Positions 25,601 through 38,217 of a DNA stretch of 64,000 nucleotides are shown one piece after another (the first letter of the stretch is position 1; the number at the start of each line of letters is the position of its first letter). The translations under genes were made by a program, and so were the position numbers. Source of the stretch: Gymnorhina tibicen (Eukaryota > Chordata > Aves > Passeriformes > Artamidae); NCBI GenBank assembly GCA_013399875.1, contig VXAZ01001045.1, forward strand, positions 850,661 to 914,660, read 5' to 3'. The notes beneath the pieces are model-generated. The model searched no databases. It saw nothing but the letters and a program-made list of their open reading frames with translations, and was not told the DNA's origin.

Positions 25601-25792
25601 GTAATTTTAAATTAGATTACTGCTATTAAAGTGTTATTTACAGACTAATTAAGAAAGGTTATCTTAAGACAACTAGTGATTTTTGTACTACAAAGTCAAT
25701 GACATTTAAAAATAGCAGTAAAATGTTATTTCTGCATAATAGTTAGGCTAAATACTATATAATGTAAATGTTCTCAAAGTTGTGGTGTGAAG
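22622..25792. other. Unassigned non-coding stretch
   Basis: AT-rich DNA with no named feature. A somewhat more GC-rich patch at about 23640-23770 has no recognisable identity. Confidence 0.55.
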
Positions 25793-25851
25793 CCACAGAA
25801 TCATAGAATATCTTGAGTTGGAAGGGACCTACAAGTCTGAGTCCAACACCC
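25793..25851 (-). mobile_element. CR1 LINE 3'-terminal fragment
   Basis: On the plus strand the patch reads 'cagaatcatagaatatc', 'gagttggaagggacct' and 'gagtccaacacc'. That is the reverse complement of the conserved last 60 or so bases of CR1, including the ATTCTATG-type terminal repeat. Only this extreme 3' tail is present. The element therefore points leftwards and is strongly 5'-truncated. Confidence 0.9.
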
Positions 25852-26696
25852 AATGTTTTCTCTCTGCCATGTTTTTTTATGAAACAAAACCAGATTTTGG
25901 ACTTCAGTTTTAATTTATATCTTGATTCGAGATCCAATAGCTGTTCAACTCTCTGTATCCCATTTAATCTTTTCAGTATATATATAAAATGAATATTATA
26001 TTTACATATAATAGCATATTAGTATATATGTAAATGAAAATCATTATTCTCTGACTAAATAATGCCTATTAGCCAAAGAGAAAGAATTGTGCTGAAAAAT
26101 CTCTATAACCTTAGTTAGAAATGTGGTAATAATGTTTTCCAAATAATTTATTCAAAGAATTAATTAATTTTTATTTAAGAAAGAAATTATCATGTTTATT
26201 ATGGATTTATTCCAAGTTCATCTACAGTGCTGTAGGTAGTCAAACCTAATTTCACCTACCTAGTAATCAGCTACGATGATAGGACTGACTGATCAGTGGC
26301 ACTCATCCAGCATTTTGCTCTATACAAATATTCTTCTGTATAAGGAATCACTCAGTGGGAAGATCTCAGTGTGTTTTCAATCTATTCAGGGCCTTCCAGA
26401 CTCTTAGTTCAATATCAGCACCACCAAAGCAAAGGAGAACTGGGAGATGAACACTTTTGGAGCCTCAGATCACTCAAAAAACTAAAACCTTTAGAATCCT
26501 GGTGATGGGATTCACCATGGTAAATGATCACCTTAGAATATCACCTTAGTGATAAAAATTAGAAACCTGTGTATCCCTAATTCAGATCTGTGCCCTAACA
26601 GCTTCTACATTTCTTGCTATATATCCAGGAACTGATACCTTGAAAATGTCAGAAATAGCCGGGACTGGCTTCATCCTACTCTCGTGTTAAGGGTCA
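25852..26696. other. Unassigned non-coding stretch
   Basis: AT-rich, including a TA-rich patch near 25976-26035. I see nothing recognisable. Confidence 0.55.
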
Positions 26697-26760
26697 TGTA
26701 TTGGGTTTGCATGGCAAGGTTCTGGTAGCAGTGGAGGGGCTACAGGGACCTACTGTCAAA
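26697..26760 (+). mobile_element. Truncated LTR start of the TGTATTGGG family
   Basis: TGTATTGGGTTTGCATGGC is the typical 5' end of the same LTR family, followed by 'ggttctggtagcag' and 'ggggctacaggg'. Similarity fades after about 60 bases, and an intact LTR of the same family begins 222 bp later. This is likely the remnant of an older insertion. Confidence 0.7.
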
Positions 26761-26913
26761 TAGCAGCAGGAGTCATCTGCTCTGCAAGGGAAAGGGAAGG
26801 GGAAGCCAAGGGTGAGAGCAAGGCAAATGGGACAGTGGCAACCAGAGTCTGCTCCCACAGTACCCATGCAAGAAAATTAAAGCAACGTTAATGATGGCCA
26901 GGCACCCTAGATT

Positions 26914-26918
26914 GCTAA
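26914..26918. repeat. Left target-site duplication (imperfect)
   Basis: GCTAA precedes the LTR and GCTGA follows at 28028-28032, four of five bases matching. Confidence 0.6.
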
Positions 26919-28027
26919 TGTATTGAGTTTGTGTGACCCGGTTTTGATAGTGGCAGGGTTACAGGGATGGATTCTGTGAGAAGCTGCCAGAAGCTTCCTC
27001 CATGTGTGACAGAGCCAACCCCTGCAAAGTCCAAGATGATGTGCCTCTGGTCTAGACTGGGCCAATCAGAAATGGTGGTAAAGTCTCTGTGCTAACATAT
27101 TTAAAAAGAAGAAGAAAAAAAATTATTGTGCAGATGTAATTGCAGCCAGAGGAGAGGGGAGTGAGAACATGGGAGAGGAACAGCTCTGCAGACACCAAGG
27201 TCAGTGGAGAAGGAGGACGAGGAGGTGTTCCAGGCACTGGAGCTGAGATTCCTTTGCAGCCTGACATGAAGCCCATGGTGAGGCAGTCGAGCCCGTGCAG
27301 CCCATAGAGATCAACAGGGATGCAGAGATCAACCTGCATACCATGGAGGAGACCCACACCAGAGCAGGTGGATACCTCAGAGGAGACTGTGAACCTGTGG
27401 GAGGTCCATGCTGGAGCAGGGTCCTGGCAGAGACCCACAGACCCATGGGGAAAGGAGCCCACAGTGGAGCAGGTTTCATGGTTGAACTTTTGATGCCATG
27501 GGGGACCCATTTTGGAGCAGGCTGTGTCTGAAGAACTGCACCTCATGGAAGAGTGACCCACACTGCAGCATTTTGGGGAGGACTGTTGCCCATGGGATGG
27601 ACTCATGTTGGAGAAATTCAACTGTCTCCCAAGGGAGAGACCCCATGTTGGAGCAGGGGAAGGATTCCTCTCCCTGAGCACCAGCAGAAACAACTTGTGA
27701 TGAACTGACTGTAACCTCCATTCCTTGCATCCCTGAACTGCTGGGGAGAGGAGGTAGAGCTGAGAAAGAGGGAGGGGTGGGGGGAAGGTGTTTTTAAGGC
27801 CTGATTTTGCTACTCATTATCCAGCTCAGATTTTGTTGGTAACAACTTCACTATCTCTAATTTATGTCTGATTTGCCTGTGATGGTATTTGGTGAGTAAT
27901 CTCTCCCTGCCCTTGTCTCAACTCATGAACCCCTCATTGTATTTTCTCTCCCCTGTCCAGCTGAGGAGGGGAGTTATAGAGAAGTTTTGATGGGTGTCTG
28001 GCATCCAGCCAGGGTCAGCCCACTACA
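26919..28027 (+). mobile_element. Avian ERV solo LTR of the TGTATTGGG family, 1109 bp
   Basis: The element starts TGTATTGAGTTTG and ends CAGCCCACTACA, with a near-matching 5-bp duplication on each side. Landmarks in order: 'gtgagaagctgccagaag' near 26970, CCAAT at 27062, 'aacatatttaaaaag' promoter box near 27093, 'cagacaccaaggtcagtg' near 27190, a block of degenerate tandem units at about 27240-27660, 'ctgtaacctccattcc' near 27708, 'tctctcccctgtccagctg' near 27945 and 'atccagccagggtcagccc' near the end. It lacks adjoining retroviral genes and is a solo LTR. The antisense open frames of 213 and 92 codons inside it reflect the GC-rich tandem units and are not considered genes. Confidence 0.88.
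27240..27660 (+). repeat. Degenerate minisatellite-like units inside the LTR
   Basis: Variants of 'catgctggagcagg' preceded by 'gagacccacagaccc'-like words recur roughly every 40 bases, for example near 27400, 27460, 27510 and 27640. The same units occur in lower number in the related LTR at 21597-22477, which may explain the length difference between the two. Confidence 0.65.
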
Positions 28028-28032
28028 GCTGA

Positions 28033-31000
28033 ACAAATCTGTAGTGACATGACAGGTCCAAGGCTAAAGTATATCAAGTTGGTAAGTTAGAGCAGGTTTG
28101 TCAAGGTCTCCATCCCAGCAGTTTGATCCCAGGTTACCCAGACAAGTACTGAAAAAATGCCACCAGTCTTGGCTTTTTCTCCCTTAGGCAGCCCTCCAGC
28201 TCTCTCTCAAGAGCATTGTATACTCAAGTAACCCATAAAACCTCATGTCCCACATTTCCAGAAAAAAATACTAATTTTGTAAAATAGAGCACAAAGGACC
28301 CAGGGGAGATTCAAGACAGAATGCTTTTCAGGACACACATGGGCAATTTGCCTTACACAAGACCAGCTTTAACAAGCACGGATGGGAATCAGTTCTTGCC
28401 ACTTGATTTCGGGGTCATGGATTGGTCATCTTCTATTTAGCAGAATTGACTAGGTTTAGTTCTTTGGTGGCATGGTAGTTGAGCTGTCACGAAACAAGGA
28501 GAAGCTTGGAAATATTCTACCTGTGCTTCTTCAGAAGGTTTTCATAATTGATATTGTTTTGCTGAAATGTTTTAAATTAAAAAAATCTAAATAATCAGAA
28601 AATTCAGATCAGTTGAAATTTTTATGCAGATCTTCATTGAAATCTGAAATTAGTCATTCATCTATCATTACATCAGCACAGTATAACTTCTCAAAGCATT
28701 CATTTCTAAAACTGATCTGCTGCTGTGAATTCACCAAGCTGCTTTTACTTGCATCTCCTGACAAGAGCACAATTAAGCTATTCTCCATGTTCTAAGTCCA
28801 AATACTTTATTGATAATGGTTTGACAGTGTAATTCTATTATTTCTGACACCTTACATCAGACAAAACTGTGGGTCATAAAGTAAAAACAAATGAATTATT
28901 TGATGTGTATTACAAGGGCACTAGCCATTTCAATTACATTATCTCTACATGTCTGGAATGGAACAATTTTTTTTGTGATATGTACCCTTAAAACACAAAG
29001 GGAAAATTTAGTTCCCCAGACCAGAGAAATCTATTGCATTCCAGAATAGATTGTCCCAAAGTTGATGGAATAAGGTGTTCCTTTTTCTTTTTTCCTAATT
29101 CTTCAAGCACTTGGTGACATTATGGGCACATAAAATTGCAGTTCATTCTTATTTCTGACTGCAGGAACACGAAGTGTCTTTTATTTTCAGTTTGCAGTCT
29201 GTTAAAATATGATTGAAAGTAATTTGAATTACAGGCATTAAGTGTTTTGTGTTGCCCAAACGCACTAAAAAAATAATGACATTTGAGGATATATTCTCTT
29301 CTAAATAAATTTCTGATAACTTTTAATAAAAAAAATTGTCATCTGAGAAAGGCATTGTCTTCATGTACACATATTTATTTATTTTCAGAAGCATATGACA
29401 GTTACATAAATCAGGCTGAAATTCCTTTCTTAGGCTTCTGTCTCCAGTACTGGCAAATACTAAATGCTGGAAGAATAGCGGGTGATAGTAGTGAGTGATA
29501 AAAGATACAGGCAATCAGATGATAATATTTTACTAAAATAATTTCCCAGACTTCCCCAATTTATAAGAGGGGTGAGACTGAGTTCTTGAAGTGAGAGGTG
29601 CTTTTGTGCTTAATAGTCCTGATATACTTTCTGCTGTGATGCTGGCTAGTCATAAAAATTTTGCTTCTTCAGCATCCTGTAGTAAAAATATAACTTAACT
29701 ATTAATTGTATGAAGAACAATACCTTTTTAGTTTTTTTTAAAGCCTGAAATAAAATGGCTCAATTTGATATTTATGGATTTTTGATTAGAAAAGACAGAG
29801 AACAATTGATCCCTGTTGATCCATGTTTTCTCCATGTCAGTCACCATGTTATACTCTAAGTGCTTATTATTTGTTTACTTCTATTGTCATTCAGACTTCC
29901 AGCAAAGAATTTGATGGAAATAGAACTAGGTCAAAATCAGGATATTCTGAAATCTCAGTTTTATTGCTTGTTCTTTTACCTTCCTGCTTTTAAAGGATGT
30001 ATAGCTTCAAACTTCTTTTTCATTCTGTCATCTTGCACAATATCTTCACCTCTATTTTTTCTTCTTTAGTGTTGCAAATTATGCTATGCTGCATGCTATA
30101 AACATATATTGCAGCCAGGGATCTTTTCTTCCATTTCCCAGGAGAAGGTTGTACTGAAAACATAATAACCATGACAGTCAAAGCTCTGCAGTCATTCCTT
30201 CTTGTAAAGAACTCTGTATGTTTCTTAGGTAACTTGTGAGATATATAAGAGAAACACAGAGTTTATTTTTGTATCTGCAGTGATCAATGATATTCAAGAT
30301 GAAAGACATTGTTCATTCCTGTTTAGTAGCAAGAAAAGGCAATGGTGGAATACACTTTAAATTCATGCTTCTTTTTCACAATATTTATTTTACAGATGGA
30401 AGGATGGTCTCTTATTCAGTATATCAGACTTGGTCAGAAAAATAAGGTATGTATTCAAAACAAAAACAAGAACAAAAAGATCAATGAAATCCCTTATATA
30501 ATGACCATTAAAGCAATTATTTTTCCCCTTAGATCATTCAATTTACTGTATAGTGAATTGGTTTGCCTCCAGTTTTCCAATCACAGAAAATTCAATCTAA
30601 CATTTCATTGTTAGTTTAATCATTCATCAGTTAAATATTATGAGCTACCTCCCTCTTTAATGAATATCAAATACCACTTAGTCATTGACTGATACTGCTT
30701 AAGATTAGTATTTTTTTTTCTTTTGCAGTTCCTCTAGAATGACACTTTTAATGTCATCACTATTAACTGTAAAGTCTTCAGTAATTAGATGTCTTTTTAA
30801 CTAAGCTTGATTAAGCTGTGACTCTGCTGCTGATTTTTTAATCTAGCCAAAAAAATTAAAAAGGACTTTTCCTTCCTGAGAGTAAATAATATATAAAATA
30901 AAGAATTTTAATTTTTCTTTTAACATGAGTCAACAATGTATGTGAGAGATGTAAAAATCATGGCATAGAAAGAAAGGAAATAGCAATATGAACCAGTCCA

Positions 31001-32124
31001 ACAATATGGTTAAGGATGCTGTAGGGATGGACTATTCCTAGGTGCCTATTGTAACATTTGGTTTTGTATTTCCCTTGCTTGTTGATGAATGAGTTAAGCG
31101 TACGTGCAGCGCTGGTAAGTGTATGTACCACCGTATCAACCAGCTGTGAGGGCAGGGCAAACAAGACTAATGCATTTAACTGTTAAGGTGGGAAAAGGGA
31201 AAATGGTTTCCTGTTGGATAGGTTTTAGTACATTAAAAGGGACTCTTTGGAGTGCAGATAGCAGATAGCTGTCAGGGTGAACCATTTACAAATGCTGACT
31301 TGTGCTTCAGCAGTGATAAGCAGCTCCTGCTCTCACTATTGCATTGTAATTAGCACTCCCTGAAATAGTTCACCAGAGATTTGAAGACTGCCAAGCTCTA
31401 TATGTCTTGCCCTGGCCTAGTTTAGTTTAGATTTTTGAGCCAGCGATGGGGAAAGGTTAATGCAGAAAATTCTGCTTATTAGAAATATTAGAAATATTAA
31501 GGGACTTTTCAAGTACCCACTGTGTCTATGAAGTAATTCATTCAGGAGACAGTTTTAAAGAATGAACAATTAATTATGCTAAAAGCAAAAGAAGGCTGAA
31601 GTGAAAAAAATTGTTCTCCTATAAATCATTTCATTGGCTCTTGATTTTTTGGTTGTTTTAGGGTGGGAGGCTTGGTATACATGTAAAGTCCTGGTCTTTC
31701 AAAGTGAAGAATATGATACATCTTTTCTCAAATATGGAGTTTTATTGGATTATGTAAAAAAATTTGCATAATCCAAGTGATCTGTATACTTACGTTAAAA
31801 AGAAAAGTGTGATTGTAAAAAAAAAGTCAACTAAAATCAAACAATAATCTTATGTGATCTGCTAGGGACAGAATTAAAACTAAGGAAGCCTACACTCGTT
31901 CTTTTCTTGGGCATGTGGTTCTTCAGAGGGATGAAAGTTTTTCTGGAGGTCAGAGAATTCTTTAAAAAATACTGGAAAAAATCTTCATCTATTCAGTTGG
32001 AAAGGTTGCTAGCAAATGTAAGAAAATTAATCTCTTTTCTTCTTTGGATCCTACATAAAGTAGCCCTGAAATGTTCTGCTAATTGCAGTTGATTCATCCT
32101 GCATACTGGACATATCCAAAAGAG
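28033..32124. other. Unassigned non-coding stretch
   Basis: About 4 kb of AT-rich DNA with no recognised gene or mobile element. A 51-nt splice-bracketed segment at 30396-30446 is listed separately. The patch 31020-31160 contains a few CpGs and a GTAAGT but no convincing exon. Confidence 0.5.
30396..30446 (+). CDS. Very weak candidate microexon, 51 nt
   Basis: An acceptor ('atatttattttacag' ending at 30395) and a donor (AATAAG|GTATGT) bracket 51 nt, a multiple of three. Two forward frames are open, so no reading frame is favoured. One begins MEGWSLIQYI, the other WKDGLLFSIS after one leading base. The second frame leaves two bases and would join in phase to the candidate exon at 38218. I know no gene with either peptide, and chance is the leading explanation. 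Confidence 0.12.
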
Positions 32125-32387
32125 CCATCCCTCACTGCCAGCAGCCTCCAGGGGCTGGTGGCTCCCTGGGGTTCACACAGTGGGTCAGGGTAGAGCATGG
32201 GGCCACCGGGGCAGCCCCAGGCACCAGGCATCTCTGTGGGAAAGGGACGGGCTGAGGCTGGGCTCTGATGTGTCCTGTGGGTGTGCCTGGCTCAGCAGGG
32301 CCATGGCTGGGCAGGGCAGGGCTGTGGGGAGCCCCCAGCTGGTCAGGGACAGTTGAGGCTGGTGCTGCCCTCGGGGACACAACATGA
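32125..32387 (-). other. GC-rich island, probable repeat fragment
   Basis: About 260 bp of strongly GC-rich DNA in AT-rich flanks. Read on the minus strand it starts TGTTGTGTCCCCGAGGGCAG and continues through a GTCCCTGACCAGC block and a CCCAGCCATGGCCC block. The stretch at 32336-32378 aligns with 19041-19082 in the other island at roughly 80% identity by eye, and similarity seems to extend a further 40 bases. The TGT start is consistent with an LTR terminus, but I cannot confirm the family or the other boundary. The 99-codon antisense open frame has no recognisable motif. Confidence 0.5.
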
Positions 32388-35300
32388 ACCTTGCAACATA
32401 AGTGCAGGTTGAACCTTATTGAAAGAAGCAATAATTTAGCATCATAACTCAGAATCTGCTGCAGAGTGAAGCTGAGGTTTGACAGGAGTCTATTTGGTGT
32501 CAGGGCTATGGGCCATAGAAGTACACAAGAACCTTGAAGTCCAACTGTTTACAGTGACAGCTTCTATTTGCTATAATGAGTGTTTTAGGTCTGTTTACAA
32601 TCACTAATAAATATTCAAAATTTTATATGACAGCTAATATGATAGTGAATTTTTGCTGAGGAAAAACTTGTACCTAACTTTTTGTTAGGTGCTTATCATT
32701 GTTATGCTCAAAATAGAGTTGTGGACTCCAAGATGTATAATCTTTCCTTCCCCCTGCACTGCCATTTGAAGCAGTGATAAGTGTTAATTGGGAAGACTTT
32801 CTTATCAGTTCTCAGGGAAGCATATTTATGCTTGTCCTACTTAGGAAGCAGATTGAAGCTGTAATAAGGAAAGTGGGTGGGGGATTTCCCCATCAGCCCT
32901 GAAGGGCAGACAGCCCCAGCTCAAGCACTGCCCTGGGATGAGGCTGTTTGGAATGGTCCAGATGATCATTCTTGGGGTAATCAGGGTGGATGAACCAAGC
33001 TGGCTGGCATTTTGCATGAGGAGCTCTGTATCATGCTCCTTTGCTTGAAGCGTATTTTTCACAGTGTGAAAGCTAGGTACTGTATGTTTACATATTATAT
33101 TGAAAGGTAGTTTGTATAAATGTTTGTAGCTGCTTGTAGGTATTTGTAGAAAAAGGCATTGGGGTTTAAGGTTGAGCACCACCATTTGGTTGGAAAGAGG
33201 GTTCAGACTATTTAGGACCAATAAACATCTGTCTTCAGACTCACGTTGCAAATTGGTATTAGTCTAGACTTGCACATCTTACAAAGATGGAAGAAAACCC
33301 AGACTTTTTTATTTACATAAAAATACTTTGGAAAAAGCTCTTCATAGATCCTGGTGCTATAAACATAACTTTAGGAGGGACAGACCAAGTGAAAGGTGTA
33401 GAGGCATTTCATAATATTAAATAGAGGCAAATCTAAGACTCCCTGCTAGTATCCGAGCGTAATCGATATTGCAAAGAGGAAGATAGTTTAACATACAGCA
33501 AAAACACATGCACAGAATAATGCCAGCCTTTGCCAATCATTGTTTAAACAATGTTGTGCTCCAACAAACACAATTTTAGAAGGGCAGATCCCTTCATTTA
33601 GATTTTTGCATGTTTCCTCTCTCCCCCTCCTTTTGTACTGTATCCAACAGGAGAACAAACAAGCAAACCTTCAAAGTTTAAGTTGTCTTTAAAACGCAGC
33701 CTTCTCTTCATGAGCTTAGACAAAAAAGGTGGGGTCAGAAGTGATATATCTGCTTTCTAGTTTTCTTTTGCAAGGTTCATGGAATTGACTTATCAACCAT
33801 TGGCAACCAAGATAACAGGTTTACTCAATGGCTGCTATTCAGACAGTGATTGACAAAAGTGATCCATCTCCAGACTGCACCATTACTAGAGGGCTTTTGA
33901 TACTTATCTGAAAAAAAGAATAATTTCTGTTCAGTTCCCAGTTGATTCTTTGAAAAAAAGAATGTATAGTATAAGAGAACAGCAGGAAGCATTTCTTTCT
34001 CTCTTTTGACCTTTTTATTTGCAGTAGCACTAAATGATGGGAAGAGATCAGAATCTACTTCTTTGAAGCATTTTTTTCCCCTTTCTTTTATTCTGCTTGA
34101 ATATAGTATATGCAAGATGGTATTACCTGAAAAGACTTCTGAAACAAAGATGTTGAGGGCTAAAAAGCAAAACTAAAAAAAAAGGGGGGAAAATTAATTC
34201 ACTTACATTTTCATCACACCTCCTTCTGGGTTAGTTTGTGGTTTAATAGAGCCCTGATGGCTCCTCCAGGGAATCCTGACTTAGTCAAGCCCCTACAGCT
34301 TCACAGAGCCACTCTTCATGCACATCCATATTGACCCAGGTGTAGGTAAGTGTGATTCCCAGTCGGAGAATTTTAATGGAGTCTCTGACCAAGTCAGATG
34401 GCAGTGATTATGTCTGACTTCTCCCAACATCATTTCAGTCTTATGTCTTCCTAGTTAGTGGAATCTTGTGCAGGGGAAACAGCTGCTGCACATTCAATAT
34501 CTGCCTGAATTTGAGCTTTTTGACCAAAGGACCTGTCCTACTTATATTTCTGGAAAGTAGGATACAGTTCTATTTAAGTGACAGAGCTGTAGCAGACATT
34601 TAATGAAACAATTAAATGATACAAGTGTACTTAATTCGGAAATCTTACCTCACTAAGAAACAGAGGAATGAAAGAGTCATGTATTAATATCTGCTTTATT
34701 GATTTTAATTTTTCCTTCCTTGCCCTTTCTCACTACTTGCAATTTCAGTAATATAATGGAGAAAAAGCAAGAATAAGGACTGAGTATCTGTACTGAAAAT
34801 CAAAATTTTCGGGGACATAATATAGACTTCTGCACAATGTTAAAAAATAGTTGGATAATTTTGCTGTTGTTAGCTTCCCTAAATTATTTAAATATGAAAG
34901 AACTGATCAAAATAATACCTAAGCAGATAAAAGGTAGTTAGAATATAATTACTGATATCCCTGTTCTCAAGGTACTGTTGTACAGCGTTCAAAACATTTT
35001 AGCCTAAACATTTTGCATAAAGCAAATGGGTTTCTTTGCACTGAGTTTTCTCAGTATATGCTGACCTCCTATATTATGTGAAGGAGAAACTTTAGCAGTC
35101 AGGATAACACTTTTCTACACTGAAAACATGAATAAATATTGCACTGCATAGGCACAATATTCCAACAAATGAATATGTGGTATGTTTTCTGTCTAGCTAC
35201 AGCTTTCCTATTCCGGGCTTGCTTTATACTTTCCTCTGGATTACAAATTGCCCATTTAAAACCACTACTAAAAGTACAGCTGAAATAGCACTGACTTATT

Positions 35301-36385
35301 TATTTATCTGTTTATTTATTTATTCAGGTGCAGTCTGTATCTGCATGATATTTCATGAGAAATGGTAGAGGGAAAGAAGATGATAATTTCAAGAAATTGA
35401 GAGCTGGTACTATGATGGAAAGACTGACTGCTATAGGCATATCATGCAAATTGTGTGATTTGGACTTGACCTGGATAATATCCTCTGTTGTGGATCATTA
35501 GAAAGTTCCCACTAGAATGTTAACAAGCAAGCGTTCTTCATCACTTAGTCACAAATTAATCCTGCTTCATCAAAATATTATGGGAGGATTGTTTTGGTGT
35601 TTTTTAAGACTTCTGAGTTGCTAGAAAATATTTATCTTAAATTTTGACTGATGAAAACTGCAGTTTTTTCAAGTCTCACCAAAACTATAATCATTGCAAT
35701 GTACTGGTTTTACTTTTCTTGATGAAAATGTTTTGATATTTGTGGTTATAACTCCATTCATGAATGTAAAGACCATTACAAAATCAATAAAATAATTCTT
35801 GGTCTTTTGGGTTTTTTTTCATATAGCAGCCTTTGCTGGTGATCACAATGAAAACAGATATTGTTACAGGAAACAGTTACAGTTTTCCAATTTCATTTTT
35901 CATCTGAAATATCTCTGCTCATGGTGAATCCTCACAAAATAGATCTGGTATCCTCATTAATACATTAAGCAAGCTGTAATGACTGCTTCAGTAATAAGTA
36001 CTCTTGCAGCAGGCAGAATGTGTCACAGGAATGAGGTCTTGAGAAACTGGTATCTGTCTAAAATTATAAGGAAGTGACAAATAACCCAGGAAACCTTAGT
36101 GTGAAGCCTGCTGTTTTTTAATTCTATACACTTAGGAAATGTTACAGATAACTGTAAAGTATAGACATTGCAAGGATATTCTTAGTAAAGCTGATTAAGT
36201 TATCTGATGAAACCCCTTTTACCCATTAATTATTAGGTTCTATGAGATAGCTTGATAAAATACACAGAATATAACCTACTTCCAGTTAAATGACTTGGAA
36301 TGGGGTGGGTTTTTTGCTTTTCAATAGGAATCAGATTAAATGTCCGTGCTGTAAGTGCTAACTCTATTTTAAAAATCTATTTATC
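32388..36385. other. Unassigned non-coding stretch
   Basis: AT-rich, with no named gene. The patch 32870-33250 is more GC-rich and includes 'ggaccaataaacatctg', a polyadenylation-like block that could belong to an old LTR, but I could not define the ends. A (TTTA)n run lies at 35296-35324. Confidence 0.5.
35296..35324. repeat. (TTTA)n microsatellite
   Basis: About seven TTTA units with one interruption (tctg). Confidence 0.8.

Positions 36386-36427
<42 letters not shown>
36386..36427. repeat. (ATCT)10.5 microsatellite (GATA on the other strand)
   Basis: Forty-two bases of uninterrupted ATCT units. GATA/TATC arrays of this length are usually polymorphic. Confidence 0.95.
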
Positions 36428-38217
36428 GAGAAAAAGAAATACTTCAGAACTTTGTAAGAAGTTCTTGCAAGTACTATGGATATAGAGATTTGCAAAGCCA
36501 TGTGGTTTTGTCTTTTGTATGGTCATCTCTTTCAAATTTGTTTGTAGCACAGCCTTTTGACCTCAGTATTGGATCTTTGTACACAGTGATAACCTGATAT
36601 GCTTCTGTGCTAAAATAAGTTGTTTATTTGTTCCAGAAAGATATGAGAGATGCTATTCATGCTCTCAACTTTCCTTCATCTCTCCCCTTCTCATTTCACA
36701 GTTCTTCTAGATAATTTTGATTTGTTGTGTTGCTGACATAATTTTTGGAGGAAAAAGTGAACAGTTATTGCCTATACCTTTAATGAGAAACTTCTTGTAT
36801 AACATGAAGACTAATTTGGATGAACACTGCAGGTATACACAGAGAAAAAGTAATATCTTTTGCAAAGAACTACCATAAAAAGTCTTTGGGGAAGATGCAA
36901 TCTGCCTTGTACAGAAATAAAGCCAATTCTATTTCCCACTCTCCCTTAAATGTAAGCTGCTTAGTGGGGTATCTCAAAAAAAAAAGATAAAATCTAGAGA
37001 TTAAGAAGTCATATGGCACATAAATCAAAAGAACAGAAGGGGTTGAGAATGAGTTTGTAAAGAAATAATTTTTAGCATTCACTATAACTGGTCTGCTACG
37101 TACTTATCCATTATCTGCTTTTTTTAGTTATCACCATCTTTCTGGAACATGACGGATAATTGTACTTAGGAATTTGAAAGTAAGATGTGTTATTTGCATA
37201 AAGAATTCATTTTTAACTCAATTTCACCTTTACATTTTTTAGCCTCATCTTGTTAGAAAAAGGCACCTGAAAAGCAAGGTTAGTTTTTGTAAGGGCATAT
37301 CTTATATTGCTACAAATCACAGGACCTTCTGACTTTTGAAAGATAGGTTCCTACCCTTTACAAGATTTCTGTCCTCTGTGTCACTGTGACAGCAACCTCA
37401 GTTTGATACTATAATGGAGCTGACTAGAGAAGCTGGCACGGTATCTTTGAGGATTCGAAATGAAGGCAAAAAATGTTACCTCAAGAACATTTTCAGTGTT
37501 TCTAAAGAGAATGAGGGAAGAAAAAATAAAAAACTTCAGCCTTTAAATAATACAAACTGCTGTGATATGCACATCACACATTTAATCAACAATAGAGGCC
37601 CTTTTGTTGAGAGCAATTTATCATCACATAGACAGGGATTTCGACAGGTGATGGGACACAGGAGAGCCTGTTTCTCTGCATGGGTCTGAAGAGGTAGCTG
37701 CTCACTTGAAACATTAAGGTTGCTATACCTGAGAGAGTTAATAAGGGATTTAGTAGGGCATATCCACTCCTGGATTACACTTCTCTTTCAAACTTTTACA
37801 AAAACCAGCACTTAAAAATGTGTGCCTGCTAAATGCTCTTGTCTACTCTCCAGCAATAGTAGACAGATTTCTGGGCTAATGTAGTTTTCTCCCAAGCACT
37901 GTTCTGCTTTCTGTTGTGCACTTTTCAATTTAGCCTTTGAAAAATAATCCCTCCATGAAAATATCACAGCAACAGTGTATCACATAAAAATAAAATTTAA
38001 ATTTCCATGTAGATAGTTGCCTTGCCATATCCCTCAGTTGATTTCATTTTGTGTCAATTGAATAATTTCTTTAAAGTGCATCACTGGCATCCCTTTCCTA
38101 TGATGCTTTGATTATGAATAGATTTTTGTTATGCTTATTCATGCATTTGAAGGTTATCTATTTTTCTCCTTACACTTATTTGGTTTTATCCACCTGTGTT
38201 CCCTTCTCCTACTTTAG
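36428..38217. other. Unassigned non-coding stretch
   Basis: AT-rich. A 36-nt open segment at 37243-37278 lies between 'acattttttag' and AAG|GTTAGT but is too short to support a call. A 91-codon plus-strand open frame at 37414-37689 has no recognisable motif. Confidence 0.5.

Noticed and set aside
27052..27693. Minus-strand open frames of 213 and 92 codons
   Set aside because: They are antisense to a clearly recognised LTR, and their length follows from the repeated GC-rich units inside it.
32870..33250. Possible LTR 3' end with 'accaataaacatctg'
   Set aside because: I could not find a matching start, end or target duplication and do not recognise the family.
34270..34345. Segment between CAG and GTAAG that looks like an exon
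   Set aside because: All three forward frames contain stops, so it is not coding. A non-coding exon cannot be shown without RNA data.
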